Shown piece after piece: positions 17,552 to 25,139 of a DNA stretch of 64,000 bases. The stretch's first letter is position 1. Every line of letters starts with the position of its first letter. Origin of the DNA: Pseudomonas zanjanensis (lineage in GTDB: Bacteria; Pseudomonadota; Gammaproteobacteria; Pseudomonadales; Pseudomonadaceae); NCBI RefSeq assembly GCF_014268745.2, contig NZ_JABWRB020000001.1, forward strand, positions 1,860,001 through 1,924,000, written 5' to 3'. The translations under genes and the position numbers were made by a program. The notes beneath the pieces were generated by a model. It searched no databases and had not been told where the DNA came from. It saw only the letters and a list, made by a program, of their open reading frames with translations.

Positions 17552-18688
17552 ATGATTTACCTAACACCCTTGACCAGCCTGCGTTTCTTTGCCGCGGGCA
17601 TGGTCCTTCTGATGCATGCAAGGTCGGTATTTCAGTTTGACTTTATCGACCATCAATACATTTTTGGTTTCGCCGTCTCGTTCTTCTTCATCCTGTCCGG
17701 CTTCATTTTGATGCACCGGTATGGATCGAAGGGCGGGTTTTCGTTCGCCCCCTTTATGAAGGCTCGTTTCAGCCGGCTTTGGCCTGCCCATCTGTTTTGG
17801 ACCCTGGCGGTCATCTGGTTGATACCGGTCGGCAACGGGGTGGGCATTCGAGTAGGTGAGGGCATGTTCGGCTGGTGGCCAACCCTTGGCCTAAACCTCT
17901 CGATGCTGCATGCATGGTCTCCGTTCCGGGCTCACTCGTTCTCGTTCAATGGTTTGTCCTGGAGCATATCCACGGAAATGATGCTGTATTGCTTCTTCCC
18001 GCTGCTGTTCCCTGGCATCCGCAGGAACTGGCCATGGAAGCTCTCTATAACGCTCGGGCTCCTGATCCTGATGACATGGATTGGCAGCCTTCTCCCTTTG
18101 CGTGCTGGCGCCCAAGAGCTGCATAGCACGTCGTTCACCTACACGTTCCCGCTCGCCAGGGCGTTCGAGTTCTGCCTTGGCATGACGGCGTGGGTTGCGT
18201 GGGATCGCGTCCGTAATCGGATTGAAAGCGGCTTTGCCTATCGAACCCTGATAGAGCTGGCTGGAGGCGTGCTGTTTGTCGCCGGCATAGCTGCGTCTGA
18301 GCTTTTAGCCGATAGCATGAGTGTCGTCGCCAAGGTGATCGCCTATCTCTCTCTCGTCGCTCTGCTGGTGACTCTGTCGTCAGGCGGAGGGGCGCTGTCG
18401 AAAGCGCTGAGCTTCCGGCCCCTGGTCTATCTTGGCGAAATCAGCTTCAGCCTGTACCTGAGTCATCAGGTGATCATGCGGTATATCGTTTCCGAGCAGG
18501 CGGCGGGATCGAAGATATGGGCCGGCCTTGCCGGGGTCCCTATGTTCATTGTTGTGGTGTGCCTGTCTATCGCCGCATCTGCTTTGACATTCCACTTGGT
18601 TGAGGGGCCTGGTCGAACGCTGCTGAGTCGAGCCCTTGGGTCAGGAAAAAGACCAGAGCGAACCAAGGCGGCCGCAACCGCAATTTAG
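17552..18688 (+). CDS. Acyltransferase 3 family membrane protein (OafA-like)
   Basis: Integral membrane O-acyltransferase of 378 residues with about ten hydrophobic segments. The N-terminus LTSLRFFAAGMVLLMHARS contains the family motif R-x10-H (Arg11 and His22), where His is part of the active site. VSFFFILSGFILMHRYG and FMKARFSRLWPAH are the other conserved parts of the family. Such enzymes acetylate O-antigen, exopolysaccharide or other surface glycans. ATG 17552 follows the ribosome site GGAGA at 17541-17545. It is the first gene of the tRNA-Leu cassette, on the same strand as the beta-helix gene. The actual acceptor cannot be read from sequence. Confidence 0.88.
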   Translation: MIYLTPLTSLRFFAAGMVLLMHARSVFQFDFIDHQYIFGFAVSFFFILSGFILMHRYGSKGGFSFAPFMKARFSRLWPAHLFWTLAVIWLIPVGNGVGIRVGEGMFGWWPTLGLNLSMLHAWSPFRAHSFSFNGLSWSISTEMMLYCFFPLLFPGIRRNWPWKLSITLGLLILMTWIGSLLPLRAGAQELHSTSFTYTFPLARAFEFCLGMTAWVAWDRVRNRIESGFAYRTLIELAGGVLFVAGIAASELLADSMSVVAKVIAYLSLVALLVTLSSGGGALSKALSFRPLVYLGEISFSLYLSHQVIMRYIVSEQAAGSKIWAGLAGVPMFIVVVCLSIAASALTFHLVEGPGRTLLSRALGSGKRPERTKAAATAI

Positions 18689-18949
18689 AATCCCCCAAAT
18701 CGAAGCCGCGCCATTCGGGGCGTTTCTTCGTCTGGGGCAAAATTTAGAACCGCAAGCGAAAGGGATCTAGGCATTTTCAACGCAACCAAAAGCATCGCTC
18801 ACTATTGGGCTGCTTGGTCATGGCACTAGGCGTCAGCAAGGACAGCGGCGCAACTGTTGATGTCAATATGCCTTGATTGTCTGGCGTTCGGCGTGACACT
18901 CTGACGATATAGGCGGGGATGCTGCCTCTTATGACAGGAAGTTCTGAGA

Positions 18950-20299
18950 TTGCTGCGCCGTCAATTACTACGCTGGTCAACACTTGCAATAGCCAGTGCA
19001 GCACTACCACTGCCTGTTTTTGCGCGTGGTGAGTACCAGGTCGATCCTCGGCTCGGGCATATGCTCGGGCCGATTTCGTATGCGTTCCAGGCAGATCGCG
19101 CAGAGATTGATCCACGCATTCTGCGCGATTACCTGCCGCCGCTTGGAAGCGGGCGAACCTACTACGTAGACCCCGAATCAGGCGAAGATGACGAGGACGG
19201 TTCCAACTGGCGCCGTGCCCTGAGAACTGTTTCCGCTGCACTCGATAAGCTTGATGTTGACCGCGTTATTGTGCGTGGCGACTTTGTTTATAGGATGGAC
19301 AAGGAAGGGCAGGAAGGTCTTGGGGTTTATTCCGGAAAGCGCAATGTTTCAATTGTTGCGGATGGCGGCAAGGCAATATTTACCACCGCGCGCAAGGCAG
19401 ATTGGGACAGTCCGTGGTTTGGGCCCAACACGCACATCTATCAAAGCTCGCCAACTGGCGGGCAGATTGTAAAAGTCCTGGATGTGTCGAGGCTTGATGA
19501 GTTTGGGGAGTACTCCGAGATCCCCCAGGCATCAACTCTGGAAGAGTGCCAGGCAACCCCTGGGACTTGGGCTTATTGGCATGGTCGCGTACACCTTAAC
19601 CATCCTCACGAGCCCGGCGATGAGGTGCTGTTGTTGCGCTCCACTGCCATGGGGGTGTCCGCCAAGAACGTCATCGTTCACCTGAAGAACATCCATTTTG
19701 TGGGCGGCTCCAATGGTGCATTCAGCGACGTCGGAGCTACGGGGTCCGTGATTTATGCCGAAGACTGCAAGTTCACGCACAACTGGCAGACTGACGGATT
19801 CAAAATCGTTGACGCCAAGCTGGCGATTTCCGTCCGCTGTGTCGCTGCCGTGAACGCCAAGGACGGGTTCAATTACCACATTGGCGAGTCAACATCGCCC
19901 CACTTCGTCGAACTGGACTGTGAGGGTTACGGCAACCGCGCACCCGCCACCGGCAACGGTTCGTCGTCGCACAATTCCTGCGTGGGTCTGAGGATCAACG
20001 GCAGTTACCACCACAATGCTGGGCCGGGTGTTGCTGATGTCAACGACGCACAGTCGTACAACATTGCTTGCGGCAGTCATCACAACGGTCCTAGTGCTAA
20101 CTCGAACGGTTTCCTGGCCAGCTCCGGCGACCGCCTTGGGAGTGGCGCCAGGATGTGGCTGGACCGATGCACGGCAGGGGCCAACAGCGGTCATGACGTC
20201 TTCGCCAGCAATGGGGCCACGATTGAATACCGCGGACTTTCTACCGATGACAGCGAGGTGTTTGCGGACAGTAACTCTCTGGCCGCTTCATTCGGCTGA
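18950..20299 (+). CDS. Secreted right-handed parallel beta-helix protein
   Basis: Exported protein of 449 residues beginning at TTG 18950; the ribosome site AGGAAG lies nine bases upstream. The N-terminus RRQLLRWSTLAIASAALP is a signal peptide with a twin-arginine-like start, ending near VFARG. A YYVDPESGEDDEDGSNWRRA segment (about 65-84), common before pectate-lyase-like beta-helices, leads into repeated turns rich in Asn, Gly, His and Asp (for example SYHHNAGPGVADVNDAQSYN) through residue about 430. The fold suggests a polysaccharide-binding or -cleaving role, or a phage-tailspike-like protein; no catalytic residues can be named. It lies inside the tRNA-Leu cassette, 261 bases after the acyltransferase. 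The gap shows only an imperfect hairpin near 18700-18730. Confidence 0.78.
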   Translation: MLRRQLLRWSTLAIASAALPLPVFARGEYQVDPRLGHMLGPISYAFQADRAEIDPRILRDYLPPLGSGRTYYVDPESGEDDEDGSNWRRALRTVSAALDKLDVDRVIVRGDFVYRMDKEGQEGLGVYSGKRNVSIVADGGKAIFTTARKADWDSPWFGPNTHIYQSSPTGGQIVKVLDVSRLDEFGEYSEIPQASTLEECQATPGTWAYWHGRVHLNHPHEPGDEVLLLRSTAMGVSAKNVIVHLKNIHFVGGSNGAFSDVGATGSVIYAEDCKFTHNWQTDGFKIVDAKLAISVRCVAAVNAKDGFNYHIGESTSPHFVELDCEGYGNRAPATGNGSSSHNSCVGLRINGSYHHNAGPGVADVNDAQSYNIACGSHHNGPSANSNGFLASSGDRLGSGARMWLDRCTAGANSGHDVFASNGATIEYRGLSTDDSEVFADSNSLAASFG

Positions 20300-20409
20300 A
20301 TCCACCTCGATGGCCCCCAGCGAAGCAAAAAAAGCACATTGATTAGTACATTGGCTTTGGCGCTATCCGGCCCACCCCAATAAACATGATGTTTTTAGCC
20401 TAAGTAAGG

Positions 20410-20468
20410 TTCCGGCTTCGGGCACCATCTAAAATCAAGGGTTTGCGGGCGAAAGCTGATGCAAACCC
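20410..20468 (+). repeat. Right direct repeat (attR-like), partial tRNA-Leu 3' end
   Basis: Identical over 59 bases to 16968-17026: the last 18 bases of tRNA-Leu including CCA (20410-20427), then the hairpin sequence. No tRNA precedes it. The surrounding stretch 20300-20637 has no gene; the rest is unassigned. Confidence 0.85.
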
Positions 20469-20637
20469 TTGTTTGTTTCTGCTGCTGAAAACTGCCGAAG
20501 AAACGGAGCCCAGCCTCCGGGTATTTTCGTGGGTAAACCTCTACACTCGGCGTTGAGATTAGCAAGGTGTGGCCAGGCGGTATCTTCCGTCCAGGCCAGC
20601 CCGGTGCGCTAATCCTTTGACCATGGAGAGGTATCAA

Positions 20638-21123
20638 GTGAAAACAATCGCAACGATGAGCCTGTTGGCCTTGATGAGCAGCGGCGCCGCATACGCTGGG
20701 GAGACAACGTCCGCCGATGGGAAAACCCTTGCCGTTAACTTTGGCGAGCCGACCGTCAAGCAAGTGCTGCACTATCGGAAAATGTACGACAAGAAGCCCT
20801 TTCCCGATGCGGAAATTTATTACTACAGCAACGGTTTGTACAAAATCATCTCCCAGGGAGAGAACCACTACGGCGTCTACGTCTTGCAGGGTCAACACAC
20901 TGACGAGACCTACACGGTGAAGTTTATCTCGCTGCCTTCCCCGGACTGGGGAAATAAAACTGCGTTTCACCAGCTCACCTTCATTCGAGGTGATGGGCAG
21001 AACGTGTTTATCCAGAACGCGATTGTCGACACTGGCGAGGCCATAGCGCAGCAGAACGGGACATATACGCAGGAAAAGAACACGGTGCTCAATCCCATCA
21101 GTACCGCTTGGCACAAGCAGTGA
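20638..21123 (+). CDS. Exported protein of unknown function
   Basis: A 161-residue protein starting at GTG 20638, behind GAGAGG six bases upstream. Residues 1-21 (MKTIATMSLLALMSSGAAYA) are a clean Sec signal peptide with an AYA-GE cleavage site. The longer frame from 20569 would bury it. The mature 140 residues are polar with many Tyr (YYYSNGLYKI, HYGVYVLQGQH) and look like a small beta-rich periplasmic protein. I do not recognise a family. It sits 170 bases beyond the right repeat of the tRNA-Leu cassette, so it may be native chromosome or the cassette's neighbour. Confidence 0.7.
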   Translation: MKTIATMSLLALMSSGAAYAGETTSADGKTLAVNFGEPTVKQVLHYRKMYDKKPFPDAEIYYYSNGLYKIISQGENHYGVYVLQGQHTDETYTVKFISLPSPDWGNKTAFHQLTFIRGDGQNVFIQNAIVDTGEAIAQQNGTYTQEKNTVLNPISTAWHKQ

Positions 21124-21217
21124 ATCCAGCATACAAAATCTGATATTTATCAGCCTAAACAATAGGTTGTGTGAGTATTCTCATGCGGCCTGTCAGGTAT
21201 AAAACATGGGTGCCGGC

Positions 21218-21580
21218 TCACAATCGTCGGCGAAACGCCTCAAGAATATCCCGCGTGCCTTTTTTCATTTGCAGTTGGGCAATGGCATCCAACGGGTGCC
21301 AGAGGCAATCGCTGATTTCATTCTGTGGCCTGGCCGCCGTCAAGTCGCTGACCGATGCTTCGAATACGTGATGCTCGGTTTGCCCGTCATTGATTCGCAT
21401 CAGGTAGAGCAGGTTCTCCACGTCCAGGCCGGTTTCCTCGGCCAGTTCCCGGATCGCAGCTCCAGCATGGGTTTCGCCGCGTTCGACGGCACCGCCTGGC
21501 AGTGCCCAGCGGCTGTTGGCTTTGCGAACCAGCAAAATGTGGCGATTGTCCTCGCAGATGACGGTCGCTCGAATTTTCAT
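21218..21580 (-). CDS. Small NUDIX hydrolase
   Basis: A 120-residue pyrophosphohydrolase-type Nudix protein. The Nudix box at residues about 30-52 is complete: GGAVERGETHAGAAIRELAE followed by ETGL, with all metal-binding Glu present. The start at 21580 (MKIRATVICED) is chosen because homologues of this kind begin with the first beta strand; the frame runs back to 21658, and neither start has a good ribosome site. Substrates of such short Nudix proteins vary (nucleotides, sugar nucleotides), so none is assigned. No operon partner. The 280 bases upstream (to 21861) hold nothing I recognise. Confidence 0.82.
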   Translation of the reverse strand: MKIRATVICEDNRHILLVRKANSRWALPGGAVERGETHAGAAIRELAEETGLDVENLLYLMRINDGQTEHHVFEASVSDLTAARPQNEISDCLWHPLDAIAQLQMKKGTRDILEAFRRRL

Positions 21581-21861
21581 GGCGGTACTCGATCCGTGAC
21601 TGTCATTAAACTGAAATATATCTGCAATATTTGAGCCTGGCATTACTTGCTCGTTCAAATAGGATTTTTTCCGAGTCTTATCAGTACGACCGTGGCGGGG
21701 CGGGAAAGACTGAGTTCATTTGCGCTGTCATCCTTCTGATCGGTCTGCTCGACCGCCAGCGCCAGGCTTTCGACCGGTTATCGCCTCAAATTGAATCAGC
21801 TGCAAAAAAATGAATCCATGTTGGGTGCAATGGCTGGCCCCGGCAGGGGAAGGACAGACAG

Positions 21862-22047
21862 ATGACCACCGTTGAAGACTTCAAGATCAAATCCCATGAG
21901 CTCTTGGTGGAGCTCGATACGGCGACAGCGGAAATGATGAAGCTCATATGTGTCCATCAAATGAGCGGATCGACCTGGGATGAGGCGGTCCAGCGTCAAC
22001 ATGAAGCCTATGAGCAATGGGTCGCTTATCTGAATGGGCGGGAATAG
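21862..22047 (+). CDS. Small conserved protein of unknown function
   Basis: A 61-residue acidic, mostly helical cytoplasmic protein (MTTVEDFKIKSHELLVELD...). A good ribosome site, GGGGAAGGACAG, precedes ATG 21862, and codon use is like the neighbours. No family recognised. The tail EAVQRQHEAYEQWVAYL suggests an amphipathic helix. Confidence 0.6.
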   Translation: MTTVEDFKIKSHELLVELDTATAEMMKLICVHQMSGSTWDEAVQRQHEAYEQWVAYLNGRE

Positions 22048-22132
22048 GCGCCACGCCCGCCCTGGGCGCAAATTCTTTGAACGGCGCTTGAACGGCTGTG
22101 CCTAATCCTTAAACCGCCAAGAGGATTGAGCC

Positions 22133-22360
22133 ATGTCTGAATTAGCCAGTTACTTCTGGATCGCTGTCGCGGTGCTTCTGCTGCTCGTGGACCTATGGGC
22201 GATCATCAGCGTGTTTCGAAGCGACAAGTCGGCCGGAACCAAAGCTGGCTGGGCGCTGCTGCTGATCATCCTGCCGGTGTTGGGTCTGGTCATCTGGGGC
22301 GTGGCCGGGCCGCGTGGCATCAAGGAGCCACCGTCGTCACCGGAGCACAGCAAGGGCTAG
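22133..22360 (+). CDS. Small membrane protein, PLD nuclease N-terminal (PLDc_N) domain
   Basis: A 75-residue inner-membrane protein with two helices: FWIAVAVLLLLVDLWAIISV (about 8-27) and GWALLLIILPVLGLVIWGVA (about 39-58), separated by a short charged loop FRSDKSAGTKA. This pattern, with W near the loop and PxxGxxxW in helix 2, is the PLDc_N family, which is found alone or before phospholipase D domains. The function of stand-alone copies is unknown. Ribosome site AGAGGA before ATG 22133. Confidence 0.8.
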   Translation: MSELASYFWIAVAVLLLLVDLWAIISVFRSDKSAGTKAGWALLLIILPVLGLVIWGVAGPRGIKEPPSSPEHSKG

Positions 22361-22389
22361 CGAGAACACTGCGCTGCGTGGCCGGCCCG

Positions 22390-22815
22390 TCACTGGTTCT
22401 TCCACTCGCCGCCGGTGGTTTCGCAGTCTTGCTGAGCCTGCTGCAACTGCTCGACCCCATAGTAGTACCACGTCACTTTGGCGTTGTCGGGAAGGTTGGC
22501 CGATCCACCGCTCTTGTCTTTACTGGTTGAGCGCGGGTTGGCCAACGCTTCCTGGGTCAGCCTGGCTTGGCATGTCGCCACATACCCCTCGCCACAACGC
22601 TCGACTTTGCGCTTCTGGGTGCTGATCGTTCCCTTGCTTTCATTGCTGCAAGACCAGTCCAGGGTTTCGGCGGGGACGCCTTTGTATTCGTAGCAGCTAC
22701 GGCTTTCGATCACCGGAACCGACTGGCTCTGGGATCGGGTGATGACGTCACAGCCTTGGGCCATGACGGCGGTGGGGCTCGCACAAGCGATCAATAGCAG
22801 GATTCTGGCATTCAT
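22390..22815 (-). CDS. Exported cysteine-rich protein of unknown function
   Basis: A 141-residue protein. The signal peptide MNARILLLIACASPTAVMAQ is preceded by GGGAGA, which fixes the start at 22815 rather than 22842. The mature part has six Cys (for example GCDVITRS, SRSCYEYKG, ERCGEGYVATCQ, QQDCETTGGEW), so disulfides are likely in the periplasm. The family is unknown; it looks like the short exported hypothetical proteins common in Pseudomonas. Confidence 0.7.
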   Translation of the reverse strand: MNARILLLIACASPTAVMAQGCDVITRSQSQSVPVIESRSCYEYKGVPAETLDWSCSNESKGTISTQKRKVERCGEGYVATCQARLTQEALANPRSTSKDKSGGSANLPDNAKVTWYYYGVEQLQQAQQDCETTGGEWKNQ

Positions 22816-22936
22816 GTGATTCTCCCTTTGCGGCTTTTGCACCGGTGCCTATCCATTTCGAGGCGCAAAAAAAGCCCGCGTTCCATCGGTTTTCCAACCG
22901 GTAGAACTCAGGGGGAAACATCGCTGGCTTGGCGCG

Positions 22937-23167
22937 TCAGCGGAACTTGGGCAGCGGCGGTTCAGTGGGCTTGAGCGAGGTCAGTGCGCTCTGGATCGAC
23001 GGCGCGTCCTTGTCGATGTCGTTGAGCCGGTCTCGAATGCGCACGGCGGTGGGGTGCCCGCCTTGGTGGTCGACCCAGTCGGCGATTTCCTTGCAGGCTG
23101 CCGTGAGCCTGGTCTGACGCGATTCCAGCAAGGTGAGCAGGGTGGTGATGGACTCTTTTTCGGACAT
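22937..23167 (-). CDS. Small helical protein of unknown function
   Basis: A 76-residue cytoplasmic protein, MSEKESITTLLTLLESRQTR..., with an optimal ribosome site GGAGGTGTG before ATG 23167. It is charged and helical, ending in a Pro-rich tail PTEPPLPKFR. No family recognised. The next minus-strand gene upstream is 153 bases away, across a hairpin. Confidence 0.6.
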   Translation of the reverse strand: MSEKESITTLLTLLESRQTRLTAACKEIADWVDHQGGHPTAVRIRDRLNDIDKDAPSIQSALTSLKPTEPPLPKFR

Positions 23168-23204
23168 GTCACACCTCCATTCAGGGTTGATGAGGCAGCA
23201 CAAG

Positions 23205-23223
23205 GACCCGCCAGGGGCGGGTC
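23205..23223 (-). terminator. Hairpin after the 84-residue gene
   Basis: GACCCGCC and GGCGGGTC form an 8-bp GC stem around a 3-base loop, 97 bases after the stop at 23320. No T run follows on the minus strand, so it may be a pause or a Rho-type site rather than a true intrinsic terminator. Confidence 0.4.
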
Positions 23224-23319
23224 TTGCTGTGGTTTAAGCGTAGTTGAGTTATTTCGGATCTGTCGAAGAAACCGGCGCCCGGTCGGACAACCGGTGGGCC
23301 GGAAACGGTACGTGATATT

Positions 23320-23574
23320 TCAGCCGGATTCCTTGACCCAGGCCGGCGCGACGCTTGCCCGCCAGCGCACGTCGGTAATGCCGTATTTTTCCGCAAGGGG
23401 CTTGGAAACCCGCTTGACCTTCTCCCTGCCGAATTTCGGTATGCGTCCGACCCCCGCATCGCAGCTGGCCCAATGCCAAGCCTCGGAGTTATTCATCACT
23501 TCTGCACGAATAATGAATGACTTGGGTTCGCCATGAAGCATGTAGTCAATGATGTAAAGCGATGGCCCGCCCAT
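23320..23574 (-). CDS. Short conserved Pseudomonas protein (possibly DUF6555 family)
   Basis: An 84-residue cytoplasmic protein with a strong ribosome site GGGAGGA before ATG 23574. The conserved-looking core is YIIDYMLHGEPKSFIIRAE, AWHWASCDAGVGRIPKFGRE and KPLAEKYGITDVRWR. I recall closely similar short proteins in many Pseudomonas genomes, filed as DUF6555, but cannot confirm the number. Function unknown. Confidence 0.65.
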   Translation of the reverse strand: MGGPSLYIIDYMLHGEPKSFIIRAEVMNNSEAWHWASCDAGVGRIPKFGREKVKRVSKPLAEKYGITDVRWRASVAPAWVKESG

Positions 23575-23812
23575 AAATCCTCCCTAATTAGTCCTATACG
23601 GATGGATACAAAGGCATTCGGAAAATTCCATCGAATTTCCAGACGGTCAAATTTATGCCGCCGAGGCTCAAGCGCGGGGCAAGCGCAAACTTTGCGAGCA
23701 GCCATTGTTCACAGCAAGGAACCAAACCCGGTTACCCTTCTCCAAGGTGGGCTTCAACACCGTCGGCCAGGGATCAAAGGCGAGGCAACGCGGCATCAAT
23801 TAAAGGCAAAAC

Positions 23813-24712
23813 ATGAAAAACATCGCCAGGGTGCTGTTCATCGCAGCCCTCGCCATCGGTTTGTCGGGCTGCATTGGCGCCCCCATCGAACTGACGCCGC
23901 AAACCGAGCAACGCTTGCGTGAACAACCCCCGATCCGTTTCCTGCTGACATTCGATGATGGGCCCAGCGCATCGTCTTTCTGGAACCCTAGCCTGGCGGT
24001 GCTGGACGCCCTGGCGGACAACCCGGTACAGCCCGGCATCAAGGCAGTGTTTTTCCTGCAGACTCGCTCGCCACGCGCCGGTGGCAGCGATATTGGCCGC
24101 TCGATAATGCGTCGGCAGCAGGAGGAGGGCCATGTGTTGGCCTTTCATACGGCCACCTACTGGCACACCAATCACCGGTTCCTGAGCCCTGATGAGCTGG
24201 AGCAATCGCTCACCCACGGTGGCGATGATATTGCCGCCATGACCGGCGCGGCGCCGTCCCTGGTCAGGCCGCCGTTCTGGAGCTTCGACAGGCGCACTGC
24301 GGCAGCTTATCGAGCACATGGCCTGCACATTCTGCTGACCGACCTGAGCGCAAATGATGGCAAGGTCTGGGGTATCACGATGAGCCCCCGGCGGCGCATC
24401 AACCTGGTCCGACAACTCTCTGAGGTGCGCGAGCGCATCGCGGCCGGGCAACTGCCAGCGGTGGACGGGGTGATCCCGGTGGTGGTGACGTTTCACGACA
24501 TCAATCGTTATACCGCCCGGCATGCCCGCGAATACCTGCAAATACTGCTCGACAGCGCCAACGCGACCGGCATGAGGACCGCCGCCAGGCCATTCTATGA
24601 TGATCGCCAGGCGCTGGAGCGAGCGGCTCTGGCTCGGACGGTCGATCACAGCTCTGAGCCCGTACGTTTGCCGGGGCTGTGGGACTGGTTGTGGGATTCC
24701 GACGCCCACTGA
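23813..24712 (+). CDS. Lipoprotein polysaccharide deacetylase (NodB/CE4 fold)
   Basis: A 299-residue lipoprotein: the signal peptide ends in LSGC (Cys20). The CE4 motif 1 TFDDGPS (residues 46-52) provides the catalytic Asp and a metal Asp. Motif 2 is unusual, FHTATYWHTNH (111-121), with two extra residues compared with the usual HTxxH spacing. Motif 3 is RPPFWSF, and VVVTFHDIN near residue 225 supplies the late His. It would remove N- or O-acetyl groups from envelope or exopolysaccharide at the outer membrane. Start ATG 23813 follows AAAGGCAAA. It stands alone. Confidence 0.82.
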   Translation: MKNIARVLFIAALAIGLSGCIGAPIELTPQTEQRLREQPPIRFLLTFDDGPSASSFWNPSLAVLDALADNPVQPGIKAVFFLQTRSPRAGGSDIGRSIMRRQQEEGHVLAFHTATYWHTNHRFLSPDELEQSLTHGGDDIAAMTGAAPSLVRPPFWSFDRRTAAAYRAHGLHILLTDLSANDGKVWGITMSPRRRINLVRQLSEVRERIAAGQLPAVDGVIPVVVTFHDINRYTARHAREYLQILLDSANATGMRTAARPFYDDRQALERAALARTVDHSSEPVRLPGLWDWLWDSDAH

Positions 24713-24797
24713 GGTCGCTACCGACGTCCGGTCGCTACCCATGGACAATCAGCGTGTATGGTAGGCGATGCACCCTTGGTTGAAGTCGGAGGTGACT

Positions 24798-24989
24798 ATG
24801 AGTACTGCGATGATGACGAAAATGCACATCAATGGTTATGACGTGCTCAGCGTAAACAGCGGTCCGTGGAGGGTCTGCACCCAGGCTGACCGGTTGGGCT
24901 CCTTCGTTTCCCGCGAGGAAGCGCTGGCCTACGCCGCCGCGTTGCCGACTCGGAGAAGCCGTAGCGGCCGGCCTGTAAACACTAAATAG
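24798..24989 (+). CDS. Small protein, DUF2188-like
   Basis: A 63-residue cytoplasmic protein, with strong ribosome site GGAGGTG before ATG 24798. The segment GPWRVCTQADRLGSFVSREE, then ALAYAAAL, has the W-x-V...F-x-s-k-e-e-A layout of short DUF2188-type proteins, followed by a basic tail (RRSRSGRP). Function unknown. Confidence 0.6.
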   Translation: MSTAMMTKMHINGYDVLSVNSGPWRVCTQADRLGSFVSREEALAYAAALPTRRSRSGRPVNTK

Positions 24990-25025
24990 GTGGATGCTCA
25001 CCAATACTGTTCAGGCGACAAACCC

Positions 25026-25113
25026 GTGGCGAGGGAGCTTGCTCCCGCTTGAGTGCGAAGCGCTCACAAAAGGGGCCGCTACGCAGCCCAGCGGGAGCAA
25101 GCTCCCTCGCCAC
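25026..25113. repeat. REP pair before the histidine kinase 3' end
   Basis: Arms GTGGCGAGGGAGCTTGCTCC (25026) and GGAGCAAGCTCCCTCGCCAC (to 25113), with GAGTGCGAAGCGCTC and GCTACGCAGC hairpins inside the spacer. Confidence 0.9.
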
Positions 25114-25139
25114 AGGGGACGCGTTCTTCTCCGACACAG

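Larger units (their letters stand above)
16968..20468. mobile_element. tRNA-Leu-associated 3.4-kb cassette, no integrase
   Basis: The 59-bp direct repeats bound about 3.44 kb of DNA holding an acyltransferase and a secreted beta-helix protein. No integrase, transposase, excisionase or origin is recognisable inside. The first 530 bases (17027-17551) contain no convincing gene; an unremarkable 71-codon frame at 17285 has only a TTG start. The cassette could be a decayed integrative element, or one moved by an integrase encoded elsewhere. Confidence 0.7.

Noticed and set aside
16968-20468. The cassette as an insertion sequence or transposon
   Set aside because: No transposase, no terminal inverted repeats, and a 59-bp direct repeat that extends a tRNA 3' end. 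Site-specific integration is the better reading.
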